A DNA stretch of 64,000 nucleotides from Tragulus kanchil (GCA_022376925.1 JAIOJX010000004.1:180945501-181009500), one strand, 5' to 3'. Shown: positions 1 through 12,004, counted from the stretch's first letter. The notes: a model not told the origin generated them from the letters alone. Translations and numbers: made by a program.

Positions 1-124
1 CCAGTTTCCAATGGGTCCAGCACCAGCAGTTTAGCCAGCTCTGGAGCTGTGACCTCGAGCCCGAGGTGCTCCGTGGGGAGAGGATTTAGGGGGCTTGGAG
101 TGGGAGCAAGGTGACAGGGAGGCT

Positions 125-335
125 GGGGGTGGGCGAAAGAGCGGGCTCTGGAGCCAGGCTCCTGGCTCAGGTCCCACTCCAGTGTGGCCGGCTGAGCCTC
201 TTAGGAGGAGCTACTTCATCTCTCTGGGGCTCAGTTTCCTCATCTGTAAAATGGGAGACTCAACCACCTGTCCCCCAGCACTGTTGAGAGGTGAAAGCAT
301 TGAAAATAGTGGGTGGGAGGAGCTGTGTAAATATT
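125..335. repeat. MIR SINE relic
   Basis: Contains the MIR hallmarks of a core followed by CTCAGTTTCCTCATCTGTAA and AATGGG (about 228-254). Confidence 0.7.
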
Positions 336-388
336 ATGTTGTTGTCATTGTTGGGGCTGGAGCATGGGATCTGGAGACGTGGGGGCCG

Positions 389-456
389 TGTGTGTGTGTG
401 TGCGTGTGTGTGCGTGTGCGTGTGCGTGTGCGTGTGTGTGCATGCGTGCGTGTGTC
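389..456. repeat. (TG)n/(TGCG)n microsatellite
   Basis: Alternating purine-pyrimidine tract of GT with interspersed GC dinucleotides, about 68 bases, in CYTH4 intron 3. It is likely polymorphic and has Z-DNA-forming character. Neighbouring frames give spurious Val/Cys and Thr/His repeats. Confidence 0.9.
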
Positions 457-544
457 CAGACTCGGAAGGCAGAGATGAGAGGCATCAGGTAGCTGAAGGC
501 GGGCAGGGGCAGGGCGGGGCTCTCCTGAGACCCTATGTAGGAAT

Positions 545-660
545 CCGTGCCCTGGGCCCTGGGGGTTATGTAGAGACCAATTCTCATCACACAAGTGGGG
601 AAACTGAGGCCCAGAGAGGGCAAGGAACCAACTGCAGATCACGGAGCCAGGGGGCATCTT
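545..660. repeat. MIR SINE relic
   Basis: Contains GGGGAAACTGAGGCCCAGAG and a decayed 'catcacacagc'-type continuation, typical of an antisense MIR 3' half. Confidence 0.6.
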
Positions 661-1095
661 CCCACAGAAGGGGCAGGGCGGATGGCGCCTTATGGGTGGG
701 GTGGGCGGACCCGGCTCGGCCTGGCCGCTGGCCCGGCTCCTGTTCCCATAGGGACCCCTGGCCTCCTTGGGGCTGAGTTTTCCTCCTCCCTGGCCCTTCC
801 CAGGATGCTCCTGGTCAGCGACTGGTCAAGGGCTGGGTCAGGAGACACTGGCGCTGGAAGAGGCAGGAGAATGGGATTGCTCCTGAAGAGAGGGGCTGCC
901 TGGAAGCACGGACCACGCCAGACCCGAGGATAGACCGTCAGAGCTGCCCAGTTCCTGTTTCACCCCTGTCTCCCCTCTGGGTGTCTGAGCCCTGATGTCT
1001 CCAGGGTCGGGGCTCACTGACTCTCACTCGTGACAGGGGACGTCCCTGAGGAGCAGCTGGGGCCGCTTCCCTGGGTCCCCGGCCAGGCGCCTCAC

Positions 1096-1160
1096 CGCTC
1101 CTCTGCAGTCTCGAAGCAGTCGATCTGGGCAAACACATCTGCAATCTCGTCCTTCAGTTT
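1096..1160 (-). CDS. CYTH4: CYTH4 coding exon 3 (coiled-coil)
   Basis: The 65-nt exon encodes KLKDEIADVFAQIDCFETAEE plus two bases (CG) of a split Arg codon. It closely resembles the cytohesin-4 coiled-coil, which mediates dimerisation and adaptor binding in cytohesins. The acceptor is CCGCAG immediately before AAACTG, and the donor is GTGAGG at 1095-1090. Entry phase is 0, continuing exactly from the CAG codon that ends exon 2. Exit phase is 2, matching the codon alignment of other cytohesins, which have EER or EES here. No frameshift or stop is seen. Confidence 0.93.
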
Positions 1161-2858
1161 CTGCGGGGTGGGGGGGTGTGATAAGTAGGGAGAGGCGGTG
1201 GGAAGAAAGGGCCTCAGAAACCTCTCCCAACACCTCCCCACACAGCCACCTGGGGTGTGATTCCCAAGCCTCTGTCCGGAGCAGCCCTAAAGGGACCCTC
1301 CCCAGGCAGGTCCCTTTTCCAGATGTCTCGTGGCTTCAAAACCCCCAGCCAAACGTACTGCCTTCGCTTACACCTAATTTTCCTAGGGCTCCTGTCTTGG
1401 GGTGGGGGAGTCCCCAGTCCCCACGCCATTTCCAGTCTTCTCTCTGGTTTCCCTCCCTCCCTCCATGTACCCTGCTCCCGCCCTAGGCTCCGTGGCCACT
1501 GGGAGCCAGGTTCTCTGGGTACCACAGTGTACAAGACCACCTAGGCCGTCTTCTCAAGGTTTTTGCAATTCCAACGGAAATTACAGAAAAGGACCCTGAG
1601 GTCCAGAGAGATGACGTCACATGTCCAGCATCGGACTCCAAGCCTGTGCTTGGAGATCCCCTCACTCCGCCCAATCACCACCACTGTGCGGGCAAGGAGA
1701 GGTGGATCATCCAGCATCCCCCTGCGGGGAAGCAGCAGGAGCACCTGGCAGGAGCCCCTGAAGGCTCTCCAGCCCTTCCTCCCCTCGCCCGTGACCTTGG
1801 GAGGGGCCTGTTCCTAGGCGCTTGTCCCGGGACCCAGGGGCAGTGTGGAACCTGGAGCCTCTGCCCCGTGAGCTCCCGCCCCTGTGATCGGGGCACAGGC
1901 ACTGCGCGGCTTTCCCACAGACGAGTCCGTGGTGGCGGCGGCGGGCTCACGTGTAAGTATCCATTGAGCCCCTATGATGCTCTGACCCTTGGGCTGGGGA
2001 CACAGAGGTGGGAAACAGACCCAGCCTCCCCTTGCGTGGAGCTCACGGTCCAGTGGGGCTGGAGTCGTGGGGAAAATGAAATGATCACGCAGAACTCAGT
2101 CAGAGTTGTGGTCTAAAAAGAGCCTGGCCCGTGGCGGGTACTTGCTGAGAGAACGATCTTGTGCCTTTGCCTTTATACGTGTGCTAGGGTGGAAGGTGGG
2201 GTGCCAGCAACGACACCCAGGGGGAAAAGGTGGGCCCTAGAGGAGAGGCGCTTGGGCCCAGAGTGAACCAGGAGGAGGAGGAGCCCCGAGGAGGGCTTGG
2301 CGAGTCTCTGGCAGAGGGAACTGCGAGTGCAAAGGCCCGGTGGCAGGAACGAGCCGGGCAGCTCATTCCCTGGACAGAAGCAGGGCCCGTCTCAGAGGCT
2401 GCCGGGAATCAGATGAACGAATGGCAGAGAAACTGGTGAGGCGGCAAGCGCGGGGCAGGCATTGGCGTTATCCTGACCAAAGGGTCCACATTCTAGGAGG
2501 GTGGAAGCCGAGGCCCGGGGTGGAGGTGAGACCAGATGGAGGCCGTGCAGGTGGGGCTCTGCACACCGCCGGTGCTTGATCGATTGTTGCCTTTCTCCGC
2601 GCTGTTCTCTGACTCTGTCTGTGCCCTGGCCGCTGAGCCGGGAGTGGGGAGTCCCCTGGGAATTCTGTTCTTCCCACTCCTGCGGGCTGGGGCCGAGGCT
2701 CCGTGTGGGCTGGCAGCTAGCCTGCTCTTGGCCCAGGCTGGGTCAGGAGGCGTGAGAGGAAGCGTGTTTGCTTGTGTGTGGGTGTGGGTCAAGAGCATGT
2801 CAGCACGCGCACGCTTGTGGACAAGAGCGTGTGTATTGTGGGGTGCATGTGGGCCCAC
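1161..2858 (-). other. CYTH4: CYTH4 intron 2
   Basis: No coding exon is seen between exons 3 and 2. A MIR-like piece containing a palindromic CRE (TGACGTCA, 1612-1619) lies near 1585-1630. A diverged mammalian-wide repeat of the type reading 'gggacacagaggtgggaaacag' in spirit lies near 1950-2125. The remainder is G+C-rich unique sequence. Confidence 0.6.
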
Positions 2859-2941
2859 CTGGATGTCTTCCAGAAGCTGCTTCCGATGCCGTTTGATCTG
2901 CTGCAGCTCCTCCGCCTCCCTGCTGCTCAGCTCCCCTGGGT
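2859..2941 (-). CDS. CYTH4: CYTH4 coding exon 2 (N-terminal coiled-coil start)
   Basis: The 83-nt exon completes the Asp codon begun by the last base of exon 1 and then encodes PGELSSREAEELQQIKRHRK followed by QLLEDIQ. The acceptor lies after CTCTCTCCAG and the donor is GTGGGC (2858-2853). With the one-base overhang of exon 1 it makes exactly 28 codons. The EELQ-IK-HRKQLLEDIQ heptad pattern is typical of cytohesins. Relative to the human protein as I recall it, the start reads DPGELSS instead of EPAELSS, an ordinary species difference. An upstream in-frame ATG exists in the intron but is not needed, because the real start lies in exon 1. Confidence 0.94.
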
Positions 2942-3049
2942 CTGGAGAGAGAAGAGCCGGTGGTCCCGGGCTCACCCCCTGCCCTCCCCTGTCCTCCCCC
3001 GGCTCCCGCCACCCGGCTAGCTCTCCTCCCCGGGGCTCCTTTCCGTCCG

Positions 3050-3296
3050 GAAACCCAGGGCCTGCTCACCCTCGTCACTCAGGCCTTGGCTCAGAGGTCA
3101 CCTCCTCCACGAGGCCTTCCCTGACCGCTCCGTCTAAAGCAGTTCCTGCCCCACCCTCTCCTCATACCAGCTTCAGGCTTCTTCTGCCCCTCTGGGTACA
3201 GACTTCCTCAGCCACCTGTTTACTTGCATCTTTTGTGTTCCACTCAGCCCTGTGAGAACAAGCACTTCAACAATTTTGCTCACCCCTGTATCCTCA
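3050..3296. repeat. L2 LINE 3' fragment
   Basis: Matches the L2 3' end pattern: 'gaggccttccctgacc', then 'ctgtgagaacaagcac', then 'cctgtatcctcagtacctag'. It is split by the Bov-tA insertion at 3307 and resumes at 3534. Confidence 0.65.
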
Positions 3297-3306
3297 GTAC
3301 CTAGAA

Positions 3307-3523
3307 TGGGGCTTCCCAGGTGGCACTAGTGGCAAAGAACTTGTCCGCCAAGCCAGGAGACCCAAGAGACGTGGGTTCAATCTCTTGCTCGAGCAGGTTC
3401 CCTGAAGGAGGAAGTAGCAACCCACTCCAGTATTCTTGCCTGGAAAATGCCACGGGCAGAGGATCCCGGGAGCTACAGTCCATCCGGCTGCAAGGCATCG
3501 GACACGACTGAGCACACCCCGCA
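3307..3523 (+). repeat. Bov-tA SINE with target-site duplication
   Basis: Ruminant tRNA-derived SINE: a GGGGCTTCCCAGGTGGC head, a B-box-like GTGGGTTCAATCTC, then the BovB-related tail (CCCACTCCAGTATTCTTGCC ... GGACACGACTGAGCAC). The 10-base target-site duplication GTACCTAGAA / GCACCTAGAA flanks it at 3297-3306 and 3524-3533, within an L2 relic. Confidence 0.9.
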
Positions 3524-5705
3524 GCACCTAGAAGAGCCTGACCCACCACAGGGACTCAGTGCCAGCCTGGCCAAAGGCATTTCATGCTTCGCCATAACGT
3601 CACTTCTCCATCCGATCACGTCTCGCTCATTTATTTGTATGACCAGGAAGTGGCAATCATTTTCCCTGACATCCCATTGGCCAGCTGTTGCCCCATGGCC
3701 ACGGCTACCTTCAGGGAAGGCTGGGTAATGAGCCCTTAGGGTGGTCCTGATATCCTTATTGTGAAGACGGGGAAATTGGGTTTGGGGGGCATTTCACCGT
3801 TCCTGCCCCAGACCCTCCAGCTCAGAGAGGTGGGGTTGACTTGGCCAGGGCTCCCCAAGGGCAAGCTGTTGGGCCAGGGTGGGGCCTGGGTTGGGGTGAC
3901 CACAGTTCACCGAGAAGTGAGTGAAAGGAGACAAGAGCGTGCCTTTGTTCTGTGCAAGGCGCTGTGGCCATTTCCCCCCCTGAGACAGCTGACCCGCCTC
4001 CCTGTTGTGCTTTCTGTCCCAGTTCTAACACTCTCCTGGTCAAAATCGCCGTGGAATCCTTCTGCCAATGTGAGGAAGGATACACACGCTCGTATAGGCA
4101 GCAGACGATGCCTTGACGTCTCGGTCAGAGAGAAGGAAGACAGAACAAAGAGGGCTGGGGGAGAGGCAGGTGGGTGGCCCTGTGGCCGTGGGCAGAGTGC
4201 GAAGATTTTTGTAAACACGCGGATGTTCCCCAGGAAACAGCCACCGCAGCAAAGTCACTAAATCACCAGGCAGACGGAATGACTCAGCCCCCTGACACCA
4301 GCCGGTCTCTGCCTGGTTAGCCTGGTGCGGGCACAGCGGTGCCGGCGTGAAGCACCAGGCGGCCTCTCTGGAGGCTCCAGGGCCGCCCACGCTGTATTGT
4401 GGTTCAGTATCAGACCTGCCGGCCGCAGGGACCCACTGTGTCTAGAGGACACCCACAAGCACCTTGGCAGCAAACGGATCTCACGGATCCCCTGTTCTGG
4501 ATGGGGGGCCCTTTCCTGCCCGCAGGACCTCGGCCAGCATCGCTCTCCAAAGGCTTGATCGGCTGGCCCAGGATACTGCGACACAGCACGGTGGGTCACG
4601 GGGCCCTCTTCGCAGTGCAGGCGGTGGGGGCGGAGCGCGTGGTCAAGGGACCCAGTGGTCCCCGCACGCCTCTCACCACCAGAAGCCGCCGGCCAGATGG
4701 AGCGACAGAGCGGCCGAGGGAAGGTGCAGATGCGCGATCAGCTTGGAGAGGTTACGCAGCCCCGATGGGGCGCCATCCTCCAGGTGTACTGTGTGCCCCA
4801 AATCAATGGCCGTTAGATGAGGCTCTGTCCCCAGAGGTCATCCACTCGGGTTCAGGAACCAGGAGTGGTCCCACCCTTCTAGGGACCCACGTGGGAATCT
4901 TCCTTTCTCTCCCTGCAGCTGAGAGGTCGAGAGAGCCTGGCTTCCAGGGGTGTGAGGGGAGTGGAAGCTTTCCCACAGGGGATAACCCCAATCATCTCAG
5001 ATTGACTTTGGGGCGAAAGATCAGACTTTTATGTGGGTGTTTTTTTTTCCCTCATTGTTTTCCTGATGGCCGGGCTCGCGTCCTGAAAGCCTGACTCTGG
5101 CCCAGGGTGCACCTGCTCGTGGAGGCTGAGTTCAAGACTGGCTGCTTGCTGGAGGGAAGCCAGATGGGAATTCCATGCGGATATGGACGATCCCATGTGG
5201 ACAGTCAAGGAGGAGCCACGGGGACCCCCTGGCTGGGTCCCGGCTGCCTTTTCCTCTCTCCCCGTGGAGTCTCCTTAACACGCCCCTCCTCCTAGTCCCA
5301 GGGATCACACACATACCCTCGACCCCGACCCCTTCCCCAGACTTCAGGCCCTTGCACCCCTCCTGTGTCCTGACCATCGGCTCACATGTCCGGCAGCTGA
5401 AGCAGAACTCCTAGAATGTCCCCTCAGCCTGGCCTGCTTCCTGAGCTCTCGAGTTCTGGGAAGGGCTGGCGACATCCCACACACCCCACCCAGAGCCCCA
5501 GGAGGCTCTCTCAGCCTTGTGTCCTTCGTCGCCAAGGCCTGCCCATCTTCTTTCTGTTTCTGTGACTTCCACCCTCACGCAGACCCTGGGCTCCTCTCTC
5601 CAGAGGACAGAGGGCCTCCCGAAGTCTCTCTGCCTCCATCCTGCCCCCTCCCAGTCTGTCTCCCGTGGACGCCCATGGCCCTGGGGAAAGAGATGCTCCA
5701 CGTCG

Positions 5706-5888
5706 GGACATCCCTGGTGGCCCAGTGGCTAAGACTCTGTGCTCCCAAGGCAGGGGGCCCAGGTTCGACCCCCGATGAGGGAACTAGATTCCACCTGTCG
5801 AAACTAAGCGTTCATACGCCGCAGCTAAAGACCCCTCGCACTGAGACCTGGTGCAGCCAAATAAATTACTATTAAAAAAAAAAAAAGA
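5706..5888 (+). repeat. CHR-type tRNA-Glu SINE
   Basis: Starts GGGACATCCCTGGTGGCCCA, has a degraded promoter box (AGGTTCGACCCCCGATGAGG), ends with AAATAAATTACTATTAAAA and an A-tail. Confidence 0.8.
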
Positions 5889-5959
5889 CCCAAAGTCTCA
5901 CCCAGCCCACCCTGACCTCACATTGCCCCCGCCCCCGCCCGCACCCCAGGCTTGAGGCC

Positions 5960-6130
5960 TCGCGGTCGCTCTCTCCCTCCACAGGCCTGTGCACACACGG
6001 CTCCTCGTGTCTGGAATGCCCTCCCTTCTCCTCTCTGCCTAGCAGCTCCTGCTTGGGCTCTGCATTTCCTCCGGGGCCCTCCTATGCTCCGTCTGGGCTC
6101 TCCTCGCCCTCCGCCCTATTCCTCAGCGTA
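5960..6130. repeat. L2-like LINE relic
   Basis: The pattern 'tgtctggaatgccctcccttctcc ...' broken over these bases is characteristic of L2 3' ends (CTGGAATGCCCTCCC at about 6012-6026). Confidence 0.5.
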
Positions 6131-6699
6131 TCTGGATCCGGCTCCATCCACGAGCCGAGCTGCCGCCGAAGGAAAGGCATGCTGGCCGAGCACCTGTGCG
6201 TCTCAGGCCCCGGGCGCTTCCTCCGGGCTCTGGCCATCCGCTCTTCTGCTTGGTCCTGGCTACAGCTCTGGAGACAGGTATTTCTAAATCTCATCCTAGA
6301 GGTGAGGCACTTGGGGCTCCGAGAGGTTAAGTGACCTGCCCGGAGGGGCACAGCAGGAAGGTGACTCACACCCAGGCCCCTCGGGGGCTCTGAGGCCCCC
6401 GCCCGACCTCGACCTCCCTCTTCTGAAGCCAGATATCTCTGTGTGAATCATCAAAACCCTGTCAAGACACCAAGCTTGGACACGCTGACCCAGAAACACC
6501 GATCACCAAGGAGGACGGAGATGCGATGCCGGATCGTGTCTACAGCCTGAGCCCCTTTCTCTTTTGGGGTAAAACATAAAACAAGGCCAACATCACAGAG
6601 CTGGGGAAATGCCTTTTTTCCCCGTGGGGTAGTGGGGGGAGGGTAGTGAGAATTTATTTATTTAAAAAAATGTTTTTAAAGACCCAATTTTATTTGATT

Positions 6700-6815
6700 G
6701 ATTTGAACTTCTTAGCCTCACAGCTTGTGGGATTTCAGTTTCCCGACCGGGGATTGAACCCGTGGCCCCCTGCCTTGGAAGGGTGGGGTCTCAGCTACTG
6801 GGCTGCCAAGCAGTC
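6700..6815 (-). repeat. CHR-type SINE fragment
   Basis: The antisense SINE head reads CCCGACCGGGGATTGAACCC then 'ctgccttggaagg', the reverse complement of the B box and anticodon region. Its duplicate is at 7794-7909. Confidence 0.7.
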
Positions 6816-7010
6816 CAGCCTTGTTCTTCCCGCAGGGCCTTTCGTGGTTTGGCAGGTGCGTTCCTGAGCCCTCTAAGGCCACTGTCCCTTCTGTCGGGTC
6901 CTGACCCCGGGAGCTGGTGGCTGGCCAGGCACCCTGGACTCCCCTGGTTCCGTGTGGACAACCGGGCCCTGCGGCACTCGTCACGTGGAGCGGGGGGCCC
7001 CCTGACCCTG

Positions 7011-7115
7011 TCCGTTCAGCTCAGGCGCTCAGCCTGGGTCTTTGCAGCCCCGTGGACGGCAGCGCGCCAGAATTCCCTGTCCCTCACCATCTCCTGGAGC
7101 CTGCTCAACCTCAAA
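7011..7115 (-). repeat. BovB/Bov-A-derived fragment
   Basis: Antisense match to the BovB 3' segment: GCAGCGCGCCAGAATTCCCT, then CACCATCTCCTGGAGCCTGC. Its duplicate is at 8105-8209. Confidence 0.65.
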
Positions 7116-8342
7116 GGCGGGTCCGACCCTTTACCTATTTGTTTAAAAGTGGGGGCTTCTCCCCGTTTCAGAACTGGGAACACTGAGGTTCAGGGAGGGT
7201 GACAAGGACCCAGCCCGACAGGGCTCGCTTCTGATTCCACATCTGGTGATGGTGAAGTTTCAGGCACTGAGACAGCTCATGGGAGATGGATTTTTAATAA
7301 TCATAATAATAGAAAGAATACTGATAAGAAACACGGGGATATTCAAATGTGAGTAACAACTGCCGCCACGCCGTGGGCTCTGTTTCTAAATCTCATCCTA
7401 GAGGTGAGGCACTTGGGGCTCCGAGAGGTTAAGTGACCTGCCCGGAGGCACAGCAGGAAGGTGACTCACACCCAGGCCCCTCGGGGCTCTGAGGCCCCGA
7501 CCTCGACCTCCCTCTTCTGAAGCCAGATATCTCTGTGTGAATCATCAAAACCCTGTCAAGACACCAAGCTTGGACACGCTGACCCAGAAACACCGATCAC
7601 CAAGGAGGACGGAGATGCGATGCCGGATCGTGTCTACAGCCTGAGCCCCTTTCTCTTTTGGGGTAAAACATAAAACAAGGCCAACATCACAGAGCTGGGG
7701 AAATGCCTTTTTTCCCCTTGGGAGAGTGGGGGGAGGGTAGTGAGAATTTATTTATTTAAAAAAATGTTTTTAAAGACCCAATTTTATTTGATTGATTTGA
7801 ACTTCTTAGCCTCACAGCTTGTGGGATTTCAGTTTCCCGACCGGGGATTGAACCCGTGGCCCCCTGCCTTGGAAGGGTGGGGTCTCAGCTACTGGGCTGC
7901 CAAGCAGTCCAGCCTTGTTCTTCCCGCAGGGCCTTTCGTGGTTTGGCAGGTGCGTTCCTGAGCCCTCTAAGGCCACTGTCCCTTCTGTCGGGTCCTGACC
8001 CCGGGAGCTGGTGGCTGGCCAGGCACCCTGGACTCCCCTGGTTCCGTGTGGACAACCGGGCCCTGCGGCACTCGTCACGTGGAGCGGGGGGCCCCCTGAC
8101 CCTGTCCGTTCAGCTCAGGCGCTCAGCCTGGGTCTTTGCAGCCCCGTGGACGGCAGCGCGCCAGAATTCCCTGTCCCTCACCATCTCCTGGAGCCTGCTC
8201 AACCTCAAAGGCGGGTCCGACCCTTTACCTATTTGTTTAAAAGTGGGGGCTTCTCCCCGTTTCAGAACTGGGAACACTGAGGTTCAGGGAGGGTGACAAG
8301 GACCCAGCCCGACAGGGCTCGCTTCTGATTCCACATCTGGTG

Positions 8343-10526
8343 ATGGTGAAGTTTCAGGCACTGAGACAGCTCATGGGAGATGGATTTTTAATAATCATAA
8401 TAATAGAAAGAATACTGATAAGAAACACGGGGATATTCAAATGTGAGTAACAACTGCCGCCACCGCCGTGGGCTCTGTTTACTCCTCTCGGGGCCCACGC
8501 CTCTCAAAGGCCATGCTCAGACTCCGACCCCAGCCCTGCCACGCGGGGCTGGCCCCCGCGCCCCTGCGCCCCCTGCCCCGGCTGGCCGAGGGTGCCCAGG
8601 TGCCGCCCCAGCCCGCTCCCCGGCTCCTCTCTACTTCCCCTTTGCCCTTCCTCTTTCCCAGCGTATTTTTAGAAATCTGCTCACAGGCCCACTTCCAGGA
8701 TAGCTGGCTCCGCTTCCCCTTTCCAGGGCTGGAGTGGGCGAGGTCCTGGGGCCCCGAGGGCGAAGGCTCCTCAGGGTCCGGGTACAAGGGGACCTGGCGT
8801 GGGGGCGGCCAGCAGAGCTGCACCTGCCCCGGCCCCCCGGGCTCTGCGGGCGTGTGGTGTGGCTTCCGCCCCCAGCCCAGCCGCCTCTATTTTTAACCTG
8901 CAGGCTTGCTGCACCAGCCTCACGCTGCGGGGCTTTGTTGCCCGGACCTCTCAGCTTTTCAGCAGCCCCAGGGGGAACGGCCCTATGTCTGGGTGTCAGA
9001 CACCCACAGTGAGAGGAGGGGAGGCAGCCCCCGCACCACCATCCTGTCCATCGAGGGGAAGCTGAAACCCACAGAAGCAAGGGGCCCATCGTGACTGCTG
9101 GCAGGTGGGTGCAGAGGTGGGACGGAGCCAGGCCGCTCTCCCCGGTGAGGCCGGGATGATGGTGCCCACTCCGAGACGACAGGCTGGGAGGGTCAGGGGG
9201 ATGCGAAGGAGCTCCAATGAAGACCCAGTCTGAGTAGCAGAGAAATGAGTTCCCCCGTGCACTTCCTCCAGGAAGGCCTCCCAGATCTCCCTTGCCTCGG
9301 GTGGGAAGCGTTGCTCCCTCCCAGGCTGCAGGTCTGTGCCCATCTGGAACTCTGCCCTGGGTCCCTGTCTTGCAGGATTCCACCTCCTCCACACGCTGGA
9401 CCAGCAGCTGTCTCAGGGCTGGGTCACGCTCTCTTCCCCCCCATGGTGAAGTTTCAGGCACTGAGACAGCTCATGGGAGATGGATTTTAATAATCATAAT
9501 AATAGAAAGAATACTGATAAGAAACATGGGGATATTCAAATGTGAGTAACAACTGCCCCCCGCCGTGGGCTCTGTTTACTCCTCTCGGGGCCCACGCCTC
9601 TCAAAGGCCATGCTCAGACTCCGACCCCAGCCCTGCCACGCGGGGCTGGCCCCCGCGCCCCCTGCCCCGGCTGGCCGAGGGTGCCCAGGTGCCGCCCCAG
9701 CCCGCTCCCCGGCTCCTCTCTACTTCCCCTTTGCCCTTCCTCTTTCCCAGCGTATTTTTAGAAATCTGCTCACAGGCCCACTTCCAGGATAGCTGGCTCC
9801 GCTTCCCCTTTCCAGGGCTGGAGTGGGCGAGGTCCTGGGGCCCCGAGGGCGAAGGCTCCTCAGGGTCCGGGTACAAGGGGACCTGGCGTGGGGGCGGCCA
9901 GCAGAGCTGCACCTGCCCCGGCCCCCCGGGCTCTGCGGGCGTGTGGTGTGGCTTCCGCCCCCAGCCCAGCCGCCTCTATTTTTAACCTGCAGGCTTGCTG
10001 CACCAGCCTCACGCTGCGGGGCTTTGTTGCCCGGACCTCTCAGCTTTTCAGCAGCCCCAGGGGGAACGGCCCTATGTCTGGGTGTCAGACACCCACAGTG
10101 AGAGGAGGGGAGGCAGCCCCCGCACCACCATCCTGTCCATCGAGGGGAAGCTGAAACCCACAGAAGCAAGGGGCCCATCGTGACTGCTGGCAGGTGGGTG
10201 CAGAGGTGGGACGGAGCCAGGCCGCTCTCCCCGGTGAGGCCGGGATGATGGTGCCCACTCCGAGACGACAGGCTGGGAGAGTCACGGGGCTGCGAAGGAG
10301 CTCCAATGAAGACCCAGTCTGAGTAGCAGAGAAATGAGTTCCCCCGTGCACTTCCTCCAGGAAGGCCTCCCAGATCTCCCTTGCCTCGGGTGGGAAGCGT
10401 TGCTCCCTCCCAGGCTGCAGGTCTGTGCCCATCTGGAACTCTGCCCTGGGTCCCTGTCTTGCAGGATTCCACCTCCTCCACACGCTGGACCAGCAGCTGT
10501 CTCAGGGCTGGGTCACCGCTCTCTTC
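8343..10526 (+). repeat. Tandem duplication 2 (8343-9437 / 9443-10526)
   Basis: Unit starts ATGGTGAAGTTTCAGG; offset 1100 falling to 1089. Differences are at the start of copy 2 (homopolymer changes and an 8-base deletion near 9658) and the end of copy 1. The first 138 bases also occur at 7245-7382, giving three copies. The insert between the junctions of duplications 1 and 2 is 2060 bases. Confidence 0.95.
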
Positions 10527-10734
10527 AGACCCGCACACCAGAGGCCCGCTTATTGAATGAACAGATGAATGGAGCAGTGGAGTCCTCGAATCTCCCAGGA
10601 GACCGCCTGCAGTGACATGGCTCAGTCCCTGTGCACGGGGGCCAGCCTGAAGCACACACAGCAGGGACTCACCGTTTGGCCTCCCTGGAAGGCCCCGCCC
10701 CTCCCCACAGCCCAGGCTAACCTGGGGCGCTCTC

Positions 10735-10860
10735 AGCTCTTGTCCCTCCTCTGCCACTGATTGGCTGCCTGACGTTGGGCGATTCCATCCCCTCCTCCAG
10801 TTCACCGTGGTGAGCCTGTCTCCCGAGGACAACCTCCTTGCGTGATGGGCACGATCGTCT
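10735..10860. repeat. MIR SINE relic
   Basis: CTGCCACTGATTGGCTGCCT followed by GACGTTGGGCGATTCCATCC matches the MIR core 'tgtgaccttgggcaagt' with decay. Confidence 0.6.
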
Positions 10861-11172
10861 TAAGCACTTCTCTACCTGAAGACCCCAAGAATATGATGCT
10901 AAGACAGGCTGTCGGGGCGGGGCATCACCCCACTGTCTCCCGTCACCCCCTTGCATCCGCTGAGGGACCTGGAGCCGGCACTGCTCTTCCTGGACTCTTG
11001 GTGCCCTGCGAGGTGTGTTCACCGAGCCTGTCCAGTCCATGAACCCCCCGCTCCCCGGAGCCCACGGGAGCAGCACGGCGGGTGGAGACAGTGCGGAACC
11101 GGCAGCCAGGAGGCGAGGAGCCGCTCTGCCTCAGCAAGACTGGTCCCTCCTCTGGCTCCATCTGTAAACGAC

Positions 11173-11391
11173 GGCTTCCCAGCTGGCTCAGCGGTAAAGC
11201 ATCCGCCTGCCCATGTGGGTGACTCAGGAGACGTGAGTTCGATCTCGGGGTCTGAAAGAGCCCCTGGAAGAGAAGGTGGCCACCCACTCCCGTATTCTCA
11301 CCTGGAGAACCCCATGGACAGAGAGGCGCCGGGCGGGCGACCATCGACGGGATCACAAGAGAGTCAGACGCGACTCGGTGACTGAGCACGC
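11173..11391 (+). repeat. Bov-tA SINE
   Basis: GGCTTCCCAGCTGGCTCAGC head, GTGAGTTCGATCTCGGG box, then CACCCACTCCCGTATTCTCA and AGTCAGACGCGACTCGGTGA tail. Confidence 0.85.
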
Positions 11392-11854
11392 AAGTCAATG
11401 AGGGCTGCTGCCACAGATGGCTGCTTCTCTCACTGTGTTCCCCAGAATCCTCTGGGGCAAGGGGGGGCCCAGTGGGCGAGGTCAGACTGTTTTGCATTAG
11501 GTTTTGTTTGCAGAAAGGGTTCTGTTGCTGACAGGGCTCCCGTCAGCTGGACCTGGGGAACTGGACAGCTCTGGGCAGCCCCACATGTCTGGAGTTCCAG
11601 GACATGCTGGAACATTCCGAGAGGCAGGGCACAGTGACTTAGTCCCGCTCCTCTCTGAGTGGCAGAAGCATAGCACCGTCTTGTCCTGCTCTCATACCAG
11701 CTGCACAGCCTCCTCTCCTACTTACTGGGCAGACTCTCGGCGGCTGCTCATCCCCTGCCGGCCCCTCCCCTGGCCAAGGCGGTGTCCTCAGCCTCCCTGA
11801 AGGCCGCCATCGTCCACCAGCGGCCAGTGTCACCCAGTCAGACTCCTCAACAGC

Positions 11855-11985
11855 ATCTGGAGGAGGACGTGGCAGCCCACTGCAGTATTCCTGCCTGGAG
11901 AATCCCAGGGACAGAGGAGCCTGGTGGGCTGCAGCCCATGGAGTCGTGAAGAGTCGGCTACCACTGAAGCAACTTTGCATGCACA
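11855..11985 (+). repeat. Bov-A/Bov-tA 3' fragment
   Basis: Only the BovB-related 3' half is present: GGCAGCCCACTGCAGTATTC, CTGCCTGGAGAATCCCAGGG, GGTGGGCTGCAGCCCATGGA. Confidence 0.75.
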
Positions 11986-12004
11986 GCATCCTCATCTTCA
12001 ACAC

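Larger units (their letters stand above)
6281..8477 (+). repeat. Tandem duplication 1 (6281-7382 / 7383-8477)
   Basis: Two direct copies of a 1.1-kb unit starting TTTCTAAATCTCATCCTAGA, offset 1102 falling to 1094. Copies are identical over most of their length. Nearly all differences (G-run length, a deleted CCCGC, GGGGTAG versus GGGAGAG) fall in the first 450 bases of copy 2. This gradient suggests an error-prone sequence end joined at 7383 rather than a biological duplication. Confidence 0.95.

Noticed and set aside
389..456. CRISPR-like or coding repeat
   Set aside because: It is a simple dinucleotide microsatellite with no spacers.
9720..10832. 370-residue minus-strand open frame
   Set aside because: It is low-complexity, Arg/Pro/Gly/Ser-rich frame in G+C-rich intronic DNA, recurs as a 276-residue version in the duplicate, and has no splice or protein similarity. 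It arises from low stop frequency.
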